Source of the DNA: an uncultured Phascolarctobacterium sp.
GTDB lineage: Bacteria; Bacillota; Negativicutes; Acidaminococcales; Acidaminococcaceae
Reading direction: 5' to 3'
NCBI GenBank assembly: GCA_900547415.1
Contig: URGS01000013.1
Location: forward strand, 1 to 41,839
DNA: 41,839 nucleotides
Shown here: one piece after another, positions 16,753-23,858 of the stretch
Layout: the number at the start of each line of letters is the position of its first letter
How positions within the stretch are numbered: the stretch's first letter is position 1
The notes under the pieces: model-generated
The model's database searches: none
Seen by the model: only the letters and a program-made list of their open reading frames with translations
What the model was told of the DNA's origin: nothing
Translations under genes and position numbers: made by a program

Positions 16753-16920
16753 TTGACAAAATTTTTATCCAGTATATATATGTCCCTTTTTTTATTGTAT
16801 AAGGCATTAGCTAAGAGGTTTTTAACAGTTTCGACTATTTACCATTCATCAGGTACAGAATAATTTAATAAGAATGTCCTGATTCTAAGAGATCTTCATT
16901 ATGAAGGTCTCTATTTCATT
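16753..16920 (+). ncRNA. Possible small structured RNA or leader in the 310-base gap before chlI-like gene
   Basis: A -35 TTGACA (16753-16758) with TATATA (16775-16780, 16-bp spacer) precedes 130 bases without any ORF. Within it, ATCAGG plus ACA (16848-16857, one bulge) can pair with TGTCCTGAT (16875-16883). It ends in a terminator-like stem, AGAGATCTTC (16888-16897) with GAAGGTCTCT (16903-16912), then ATTTCATTTTG. The stem may simply terminate read-through from the hydrolase gene. No known RNA family is recognised. Confidence 0.3.
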
Positions 16921-16956
16921 TTGTGACAAAAATGAAATAAATCTTTTGCTATTGGC

Positions 16957-16987
16957 TTGACTATAGACCTAGTATATAGTCTATAAT
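16957..16987 (+). promoter_or_regulatory. MerR-type promoter of the chlI-chlD-like operon (site E)
   Basis: TTGACT (16957-16962), a 19-bp spacer and a perfect TATAAT (16982-16987). The inverted repeat GACTATA (16959-16965) / TATAGTC (16975-16981) is complete and includes the common ACTAT-N11-ATAGT core. The gene start is 51 bases downstream. Confidence 0.8.
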
Positions 16988-17037
16988 CAGATTTAAATTT
17001 TTGTGATAAATATTACTAATTAAGTGTGGAGGATAAT

Positions 17038-18069
17038 ATGAAAAGAGCAGGTGTATATCCATTTACAGCTATAGTTGGCCAAAATGACATGAAGTTGGCG
17101 TTAATTTTAAATGTAATTAATCCAGCCTTAGGCGGCGTTCTTATAAAGGGCGAAAAGGGAACAGCAAAATCTACCGCAGTACGTGCTCTTGCAGAGCTGC
17201 TTCCCGCTATAGAGGCTGTTCACGGCTGTCGCTTTAACTGTGACCCCAAGGATGCCAATGCTTATTGCGATGAGTGTGCTAAGATAGCAGCCTCTGAGGC
17301 AGAGTTTCCTATAGATAATATAAAAATGAAAGTTGTAGAACTGCCTGTTAGTGCTACTGAGGATAGAGTTGTAGGTACTTTGGATATTGAACATGCCATT
17401 AAGCATGGCGAAAAACGCTTTGAGGCAGGTATTCTTGCTCTGGCCAACCGTAATATCTTATATGTAGACGAAATTAATCTGTTAGATGACCATGTAGTAG
17501 ATGTACTGTTAGATGCTGCTGCTATGGGTATTAATACTGTTGAGCGTGAAGGTGTATCCTATTCTCATCCTGCGCGTTTTGTACTTGTAGGTACTATGAA
17601 TCCGGAAGAGGGCGATATTCGTCCTCAGCTTTTAGATCGTTTTGGCTTGTCTGTAGTTGTAACTGGTGAGCATGATCCTGAACAAAGAGTAGAGGTAATT
17701 AAGAGACGCTTGGCCTATGAGCTGGATGCTGATAAATTTATTGCTGACTTTGCTGAGGAACAACAGGCGTTGGGTGAAAAAATTGTAGCTGCCCATAAGC
17801 TTTTGCCTAAGGTAACTATTAACGACGAAATGCTGGCTTTAGTTGCAAAGCTAGCTGTAGAGCTTGGTGTAGATGGACACCGTGCAGATATTACTCTTAT
17901 TAAAACAGCTTTGACTATGGCTGCCTTCTGTGGCCGTCAAGAGGTTGAGTTAGATGATATCAAGACTGCTGCAAAACTAGTGCTGCCTCATCGTATGCGT
18001 CGTCGTCCATTTGAGGAAGGTCAGTTAGATTGGGAAAAGGTGGAAAGCTTTCTTGATACCGAGGCGTAA
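17038..18069 (+). CDS. Magnesium/cobalt chelatase AAA+ subunit, ChlI/BchI-like
   Basis: This AAA+ ATPase (343 residues) should form the motor ring that drives the CobN-like subunit together with the ChlD-like protein. Walker A is GEKGTAKST at residues 38-46 and Walker B is within NILYVDEINLL. The sensor region GTMNPEEGDIRPQLLDRFG is typical. A short insertion after Walker A has four cysteines (Cys64, Cys68, Cys77, Cys80), probably a metal or Fe-S site, which photosynthetic BchI proteins lack. The frame is open from a GTG at 17026, but that GTG lies in the ribosome site GTGGAGGA, so ATG 17038 is the better start. It heads the chlI-chlD operon, 14 bases ahead of the next gene. Confidence 0.9.
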   Translation: MKRAGVYPFTAIVGQNDMKLALILNVINPALGGVLIKGEKGTAKSTAVRALAELLPAIEAVHGCRFNCDPKDANAYCDECAKIAASEAEFPIDNIKMKVVELPVSATEDRVVGTLDIEHAIKHGEKRFEAGILALANRNILYVDEINLLDDHVVDVLLDAAAMGINTVEREGVSYSHPARFVLVGTMNPEEGDIRPQLLDRFGLSVVVTGEHDPEQRVEVIKRRLAYELDADKFIADFAEEQQALGEKIVAAHKLLPKVTINDEMLALVAKLAVELGVDGHRADITLIKTALTMAAFCGRQEVELDDIKTAAKLVLPHRMRRRPFEEGQLDWEKVESFLDTEA

Positions 18070-18083
18070 AGGAGGAATAGCCT

Positions 18084-20009
18084 ATGTTAAGCCGTACCTT
18101 CTTTCCTTTTTCTGCTATAGTCGGACAAAATCAGGCTAAGCAGGCTTTGCTGATAGCTCTTGTTAATCCAAGGGCAGGCGGTTTATTGCTTGGTGGCAAA
18201 AAGGGCACTGCCAAAACTACTTTGGTACGTTCTGCTAGTGAGCTTATAGCTCCACAGCATTTGGTGGAGGTACCTTTAAACGTTACTGAAGATATGCTTT
18301 TTGGCAGCATTGATATTGAGTATGCTGTCAGCAAAGGTAAACGACGTTTTCTGTCAGGTATTCTTGGCAGAGCAAATAAAAATATTCTTTATATTGATGA
18401 AGCTAACCTGTTGAGGCAGGAACTGCTTATGGCAATCTTAGATGCTAATATTGCTGGATTTAATCACGTGGAAAGAGATGGTATTTCCTATAGTCAGCCT
18501 GTTAATTATACGGTTGTTGGTACTATGAACCCCGAGGAGGGTACATTACCAAGCCATCTATTAGACCGATTTGGTATGTATGTTGATTTGGGCAATATTG
18601 AATCTGATGAAGAGCGAGTAGAGCTCATCAAAAGGGTACTGGGTTATGAACGCAGTACGGGCGAATTTGCTCAAGAATATTATCAAAAGAATAAGGAGTT
18701 GGCTGAGAAAATTACTGCGGCTAAAGAGCTGTTAAGCCAGGTGGAAATATCTGAAGCCATGATGCAGCTTGCAGCACAAATGTGTGCTCAAGCCTTTTGC
18801 GCTGGTCATCGAGCAGAACTTTATCTGCTGGAAGCAGCCAGAGCTTTGGCGGCACTCAGTCAGCGTACTTATATTTTGCCAAAGGATATGGAAGAGGCAG
18901 CAGTTTTTGTACTTCCTCATCGTATGCGAAAGCAGTCTGAAGCTGAGCCAGAGGAAGCTCAGGAGAACACTACTGAGGAAAATCAGGAGCAAGAGCAAGA
19001 GAACTTGGACAGCGAGCAGCAGGAAAACAATCACGATAATGACAACCAGCAGCTTCCTCCTCCTGCTTTAGATAATACAGAAGATAACAGCAGTAATACT
19101 GAGGATAATACAGATAATAACCAACAACAGGAGAATAATTCTAGCAATCTTGCACCTGATGAGCAGATTGCAGATATTGATAAAAGCTTCCGCTTACCGA
19201 AAATGGTCCTTGATTTAGGTAAAAATAACTCCTTGCGTAGAGGCAGTGGCAAACGCAGTGCTACTAAAACAGATTTGACGCAGGGACGCTATGTTCGTGC
19301 CGAGCTGCCCAAGAATAAGGTCGAGGATTTGGCCTTTGATGCGACTATTAGGGCAGCTGCTCCGTATCAAAGAGCTCGTGAGGATAATGGCTGTGCTTTG
19401 AATATTCAGAAGGAGGATTTACGTCAAAAGGTACGTGAAAAACGTATTGGCAACACATTCCTCTTTGCAGTAGATGCCAGCGGTTCTATGGGTGCTCGCA
19501 GACGTATGAACGCTGTTAAAGGTGCAATTTTTTACATGCTACAGGATGCCTATCAAAAACGTGACCGTGTTGGTATGCTGGCCTTTAGACGTGACAAGGC
19601 TGAGCTTCTGCTTCCAATTACAAGAAGTGTGGATTTAGCTCAAAAATGTTTGGCTGAAATGTCTACAGGCGGAAAAACACCTTTAGCAGATGGTTTGGCG
19701 GCTGCATTAATGACTCTTAGTAAATTAAATAAGAAGGACAAGGAACTGGAGCCAGTATTAGTTGTTGTAACAGATGGTCGTGCTAATGCCGTTATGGAGG
19801 GTGAAACTGATCCTGTTGGCAATGCTTTGAAGATAGCAGAAAAAATACGCAAGACTCGTATTGCCTCCGTTGTTATAGATACTGAAAATGATTTTATTAA
19901 ATTGGGAATTGCCAAAAAATTAGCACAGCATATGGGAGCAAACTATTATAGTTTGAACCAGCTTAGTAAGGAACAGATATTACATATTGTGCAAAATATA
20001 GGAGAATAG
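18084..20009 (+). CDS. Chelatase AAA+/VWA subunit, ChlD/BchD-like
   Basis: This is the bridging subunit of a class I chelatase, with three parts. An N-terminal AAA+ domain has Walker A GGKKGTAKTT at 37-46 and a degenerate Walker B region (NILYIDEANLL). A very acidic Glu/Gln/Asn/Asp-rich linker covers about residues 286-366. A C-terminal von Willebrand A domain has the metal-site motif DASGS at 464-468 and a later TDGRANA. The 641 residues match BchD length. AAAGGAGG gives a firm start at 18084. Both ATPase subunits and the CobN-like subunit are intact, so a complete three-part chelatase is encoded, unlike heme systems that have only the CobN-like HmuS. Confidence 0.92.
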   Translation: MLSRTFFPFSAIVGQNQAKQALLIALVNPRAGGLLLGGKKGTAKTTLVRSASELIAPQHLVEVPLNVTEDMLFGSIDIEYAVSKGKRRFLSGILGRANKNILYIDEANLLRQELLMAILDANIAGFNHVERDGISYSQPVNYTVVGTMNPEEGTLPSHLLDRFGMYVDLGNIESDEERVELIKRVLGYERSTGEFAQEYYQKNKELAEKITAAKELLSQVEISEAMMQLAAQMCAQAFCAGHRAELYLLEAARALAALSQRTYILPKDMEEAAVFVLPHRMRKQSEAEPEEAQENTTEENQEQEQENLDSEQQENNHDNDNQQLPPPALDNTEDNSSNTEDNTDNNQQQENNSSNLAPDEQIADIDKSFRLPKMVLDLGKNNSLRRGSGKRSATKTDLTQGRYVRAELPKNKVEDLAFDATIRAAAPYQRAREDNGCALNIQKEDLRQKVREKRIGNTFLFAVDASGSMGARRRMNAVKGAIFYMLQDAYQKRDRVGMLAFRRDKAELLLPITRSVDLAQKCLAEMSTGGKTPLADGLAAALMTLSKLNKKDKELEPVLVVVTDGRANAVMEGETDPVGNALKIAEKIRKTRIASVVIDTENDFIKLGIAKKLAQHMGANYYSLNQLSKEQILHIVQNIGE

Positions 20010-20020
20010 TGAGAGATTAT

Positions 20021-20584
20021 ATGAAAAAAATAATGCTTTTCTTGATGTTAATTACAACTTTTGTGGTTAGCGGTACTGCTTTTGCTAATAATGACGCTAG
20101 TGTCAATGATAATTTGAACTGGGAAATTAGTATGCAGCCTAAACCGACTGCAGAAGAACTGGAAGCAGCTAGATGGTCCATTATCGTAGAAAATGATTTG
20201 GGAATATATGCCTATGACATGGACTCGCTATTCTTTGTTGAGAAAAATGGTGTAGCTAATGAAAATGAAGTTAAAGTATTGTTAAAAATGGTGTTTACCA
20301 ATAAGGACGTAATAAAAAAGTTAAATGAACAGTACGCTGCTAAGTTAGAGAAAAAAGAAAAGATTGCTTACTGCAAAATGGATATGCAGTATAAAATGGC
20401 TGAAAAAGAATATACAGTAAAAACCATGCAGGTATTTACCAATAAGGATCGCCAAATTGATGTCAAACATAATAAAAAATATGCTCCAATTCCAGAAAAA
20501 AGCTTTGCTGAGGCACTTTTTGAGGTTTGCCAGCAATTTGTTGTTAATGTAAAGGCTGCGCAACAGGCGCAAACAGATAAATAA
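20021..20584 (+). CDS. Secreted hypothetical protein
   Basis: I do not recognise a family with confidence. The 187-residue product has a clear signal peptide (MKKIMLFLMLITTFVVSGTAFA, cleaved after TAFA), so it is exported to the periplasm. The mature part is charged, with one cysteine pair candidate (in AYCKMDMQYKM and EVCQQF). Its layout, with W-S-I-I and later a phrase on amino acids around KEYTVKTMQVF, resembles small periplasmic proteins common in Negativicutes (impression only). A GTG at 20009 is possible, but the ATG at 20021 places the signal peptide at the very N-terminus. It follows the chlD-like stop and belongs to that operon, which might point to a tetrapyrrole-binding or envelope role. 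Confidence 0.7.
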   Translation: MKKIMLFLMLITTFVVSGTAFANNDASVNDNLNWEISMQPKPTAEELEAARWSIIVENDLGIYAYDMDSLFFVEKNGVANENEVKVLLKMVFTNKDVIKKLNEQYAAKLEKKEKIAYCKMDMQYKMAEKEYTVKTMQVFTNKDRQIDVKHNKKYAPIPEKSFAEALFEVCQQFVVNVKAAQQAQTDK

Positions 20585-20609
20585 GTTTGAACTGTTTAGT
20601 AACACACGG

Positions 20610-20668
20610 CCATGAAAGATTGGGTGTGCGAAGAATAAGCAAAAATAAATTGTAGGAGTGAAGTTTTA
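20610..20668 (+). promoter_or_regulatory. Conserved receptor leader element, copy 2
   Basis: CCATGAAAGATTGG (20610-20623) followed by GTGTG lies 59 bases before the receptor ATG, with the same TAGGAGTGAAG ribosome site as copies 1 and 3. The possible leader peptide here is MKDWVCEE. Confidence 0.55.
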
Positions 20669-22621
20669 ATGGAGAAAAAATTCTCAAAAGGTGTATTGAT
20701 GGCTGCATTGATTTGTGGCAGTGTATGCGTGGGGGGAACTAATGCTTTTGCAGAAGAAATGCAGGAGTTTACCCTTGATCCTATGGTGGTAACAGCAACA
20801 AGAACCGAAAAAAGAGATATTGATGTTCCTGCTAGTACAACTGTACTGACTCAAAAAGAACTCAAAGCAACTGGAGCTCAGAATCTTCAAGTAGCATTGG
20901 GTAGAGTACCTGGACTTGTTTACAAAACCTTTGCTCCAGGTGGCGGTGCAATGGGAACTATGGCTAATGAAATAGCAATTCGTGGTGTTAGTAATGGTAC
21001 TCTCGTTTTGTTAAACGGCAATCCGATGAATTTACGTGGTAAATATTATCTGGATGCTATTCCTGTTGACAATATTGAAAGAGTAGAGATTGTTAAGGGT
21101 GGTGCATCTGTATTATATGGCAGTGAGGCCATGGGTGGCGTTATTAACATTATCACTAAAAAACAATATTCTAATACGGTTACTGCTGGCGTAGGCAATT
21201 ATGGTCAGCAAAAATACGGAGTAGCATTGGGTGATGATAAAGTATCTGTTGGTTATAATTTAGAAAAATGGGGAGATGTAAATACTATTTCCCGTTCTGA
21301 CGATAAAGGCCTTAAACATACAGATATGACAGGTTCACATAAAAATAACCTGTTTTTAAACTATAACATTAACGATAATTTGCAGTTTGTCTACAATTAT
21401 TACGAAACAAATGTAAAGTACGATACTTGGTTTGATGATGCTTATAAAGATGTACCCAAAGGTGGCGCTTTACAACAAAATCGTGAATATGTTACTAAAC
21501 AGAATATGGTTCAGTTGAATTACAACGACGAAACCTGGAAAGGGAATCTGTACTACAACCAAAATCGATTGATGGCAGATGGATTTACTAATTATAATAC
21601 TAGCGGTAAGAAAACAGGTTTAACCTATGATACTGATGAGAAAAATAGGACTTATGGACTAGATATCCAAAAACGTTTTGATTTTGGTGAAAACAATTTA
21701 ATTGTTGGCGCTGGTTATCAGGATGAATTTTGGGATGATTATGGTGGAGATGGTCATAAAAAAACTAGAAAAATAACTAGTAGAAATATTTATTCAACGT
21801 ATGCACAGTATGACCACAATTTTGATGAGAAAAATGAGCTTATTGTAGGTGCTAGAGAAACTTGGACTACTGGCGGTTATATGGGTCAAAATTATGATGA
21901 TTTCAGTATGTCTGCGCAATATGTACACAAACTTGATGACAATCAATCGTTATATGCAAGTTACGTTGAATCTTTTATTATGCCGTCCTTTAGCCAAATG
22001 TATGGTGCAAGTAGTACTGCTATTGCTAACCCTGATTTGAAACCTCAAAGTGGACAAAATTATGAAATTGGTTGGAAAAAGGTTAGTGATAGTCATATGT
22101 GGAAAGCTGCTGTTTACCATATTGATATTACTGATAATATTTCAGCAACTTGGGATAGCAAGAAAACTGAATATCAGTATAAAAATGAGGATTTTAAGAA
22201 TACTGGTGTAGAATTGACTTGCAATATAGCTGGAGAAAATGGATTTTCCTACAATTGGGGCATTAACTACGGAGATCCTAAGGTAAAAGGTACTGGTACC
22301 AAGGCTAAGAATTATTGGGATAGAAAATATGGTAGATTGCAACTAAATGCAGGTGTTGATTACAACATAGAAAAATGGACAACAAGCTTACAAGCAACTT
22401 ACTTGGCTGAACGTGTTGAATGTCCTAGTGGCAGTCATTCATATGGTGAGAAACCATATCTCTTAACAAGTTTAGCAACTACCTATAAAGCAGATAAGCA
22501 AAATACGGTAACACTGACTGTAGATAACTTACTGAATAGAGAAGATAATTTAAGCCACACTGGTTCTGAGTATTATTCTACTCCCTGTAATTTCTTATTA
22601 ACGTATCAATATTCTTTCTAA
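20669..22621 (+). CDS. TonB-dependent outer-membrane receptor 1
   Basis: This 650-residue outer-membrane receptor takes up a large ligand such as a corrinoid or heme using energy from TonB. A signal peptide ends near FAEE. A TonB-box-like segment (FTLDPMVVTATRTE) covers about 34-48. The plug domain up to about residue 165 has RGVSNGTLVLLNG and GGASVLYGSEAMGGVINII, and about 22 barrel strands end with the typical C-terminal aromatic (YQYSF). The first 47 codons and the leader are almost identical to receptor 2, while the plug and barrel are quite different, so the two probably bind different ligands or forms. A binding lipoprotein gene follows. Confidence 0.93.
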   Translation: MEKKFSKGVLMAALICGSVCVGGTNAFAEEMQEFTLDPMVVTATRTEKRDIDVPASTTVLTQKELKATGAQNLQVALGRVPGLVYKTFAPGGGAMGTMANEIAIRGVSNGTLVLLNGNPMNLRGKYYLDAIPVDNIERVEIVKGGASVLYGSEAMGGVINIITKKQYSNTVTAGVGNYGQQKYGVALGDDKVSVGYNLEKWGDVNTISRSDDKGLKHTDMTGSHKNNLFLNYNINDNLQFVYNYYETNVKYDTWFDDAYKDVPKGGALQQNREYVTKQNMVQLNYNDETWKGNLYYNQNRLMADGFTNYNTSGKKTGLTYDTDEKNRTYGLDIQKRFDFGENNLIVGAGYQDEFWDDYGGDGHKKTRKITSRNIYSTYAQYDHNFDEKNELIVGARETWTTGGYMGQNYDDFSMSAQYVHKLDDNQSLYASYVESFIMPSFSQMYGASSTAIANPDLKPQSGQNYEIGWKKVSDSHMWKAAVYHIDITDNISATWDSKKTEYQYKNEDFKNTGVELTCNIAGENGFSYNWGINYGDPKVKGTGTKAKNYWDRKYGRLQLNAGVDYNIEKWTTSLQATYLAERVECPSGSHSYGEKPYLLTSLATTYKADKQNTVTLTVDNLLNREDNLSHTGSEYYSTPCNFLLTYQYSF

Positions 22622-22639
22622 CTCCATTTCCCCATTTCA

Positions 22640-22672
22640 GGCGGCGCTGCGGCGCCGCCACCTCTTATCTTT
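22640..22672 (+). terminator. GC-rich hairpin after receptor 1
   Basis: GGCGGCGC (22640-22647) and GCGCCGCC (22652-22659) form a strong 8-bp stem. The tail CCTCTTATCTTT is only moderately T-rich, so termination is likely but may be partial. Confidence 0.65.
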
Positions 22673-22782
22673 AGTACGAAATTAAATTTTTAAAATTTAC
22701 AAGTTTAACTTGGTCAATGAATTCGTAAAATACGTGTAATCTGTTTACACGATTATATAAATAGAGTTTATTCAGTAGTCTC

Positions 22783-23775
22783 ATGGTGAAATGTATGAAT
22801 TTATGGCGTGTGTTTATAACAGCACTTTTAATGGTTTGTTTATTTATAAGTGGCTGTAGCAGGGGAACTTACAATTTGGAGCAGACCAAGCCTTATTTAT
22901 CTAAAGGAAAAGAATATTACGGTTTACGTGATGCTGAAGGAAATTTGATAAAGAACATATCTGAGCCTAAGCGTATAGTTTCTTTGTGCTTGCGTTCTGA
23001 TGAAATATTGTTGGAAATGGTTGGTACAGAGTCTATTTGCTCCCTGAGCAGGTGGGTTGATGATCCTAATATTTCCAATGTTACAGAGGAGGCTAAGCTT
23101 GTAAAGGAAAGGTCTGTTGTTTCGGATGAATATATAGTATCCCAAAAACCAGACTTTGTAATTGGCAATTCATCTCAATCACCGGACATGATTTATAGAT
23201 TGCGTAGTTTAGGAATACCAGTGTATGTATGTAAAACTGCAAAAACTATTGATGATACTAAAAAGCTGATACTCGATTTGGGAAAATTGCTTCATAGAGA
23301 AGAAAAAGCCCGAGCAATGGTAGCTGACATGGATACGGTCTTAGAACGTGTGGCACAAAAAACAGCTGCTATTCCTAAAAATCAACGCTTAGTTGTTTAT
23401 CGCTTTAGTGTAAGCGGTGGCAGTGGTGGTAAGGGTACATATTACGACGATTTCTGTCAGCACGCTGGCGTTGTTAATGCAGCTGCAAAGATGAAGTTTT
23501 GGGGTACACAGCTAATGCCTAAGGAGCAGATTGTAAATGCTGATCCTGATGTGGTATTTTTGCCAACCTGGGATTATACAGGAAAAATAAATTTAGATTT
23601 CTACATAGATGAAATAGCGAAGGATCCTGCACTGCAGACGGTTTCCGCTATAAAGAATAAAAGAATGTATCTGATTCCAGATAAGCATATGCTTACATCT
23701 TCACAGTATATGGTTAAATGTGTAGAAGATATTTATGATGCTTGCTATGGAAATGCTAAAAGTGTGTATTTTTAG
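22783..23775 (+). CDS. BtuF/FecB-like periplasmic-binding lipoprotein 3
   Basis: This third binding lipoprotein has 330 residues. The signal segment ends in the lipobox FISGC at about residue 25. The core has RIVSLCLRSDEILLEMVGTE and SLSRWVDDPNISNVTEEAK, parallel to the other two copies, and the C-terminal MLTSSQYMVKCVEDIYDACY matches copy 1. It lies between two receptor genes, so each receptor may work with its own binding protein while all share one permease and ATPase. A 7-bp inverted repeat (CGTGTAA/TTACACG) at 22733-22751 lies upstream and may be a regulatory site. No MerR-type site was found there. Confidence 0.87.
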   Translation: MVKCMNLWRVFITALLMVCLFISGCSRGTYNLEQTKPYLSKGKEYYGLRDAEGNLIKNISEPKRIVSLCLRSDEILLEMVGTESICSLSRWVDDPNISNVTEEAKLVKERSVVSDEYIVSQKPDFVIGNSSQSPDMIYRLRSLGIPVYVCKTAKTIDDTKKLILDLGKLLHREEKARAMVADMDTVLERVAQKTAAIPKNQRLVVYRFSVSGGSGGKGTYYDDFCQHAGVVNAAAKMKFWGTQLMPKEQIVNADPDVVFLPTWDYTGKINLDFYIDEIAKDPALQTVSAIKNKRMYLIPDKHMLTSSQYMVKCVEDIYDACYGNAKSVYF

Positions 23776-23800
23776 ACTTGAGATGCTTATTAGCATATGA

Positions 23801-23858
23801 CCATGAAAGATTGGGTGTGTGAAAAGCTATCAAAATATATTTTAGGAGTGAGAGTGTT
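23801..23858 (+). promoter_or_regulatory. Conserved receptor leader element, copy 3
   Basis: CCATGAAAGATTGG (23801-23814) then GTGTG, 58 bases before the receptor start, with TAGGAGTGA as the ribosome site. The leader frame from 23797 reads MTMKDWVCEK and would run into the receptor gene in another frame. Confidence 0.55.

Noticed and set aside
7516..20009. Bacteriochlorophyll biosynthesis (BchH, BchI, BchD plus BchLNB)
   Set aside because: No BchM, BchE, reaction-centre or carotenoid genes are present. The large subunit looks more CobN-like, and the uptake genes and cbiZ do not fit photosynthesis.
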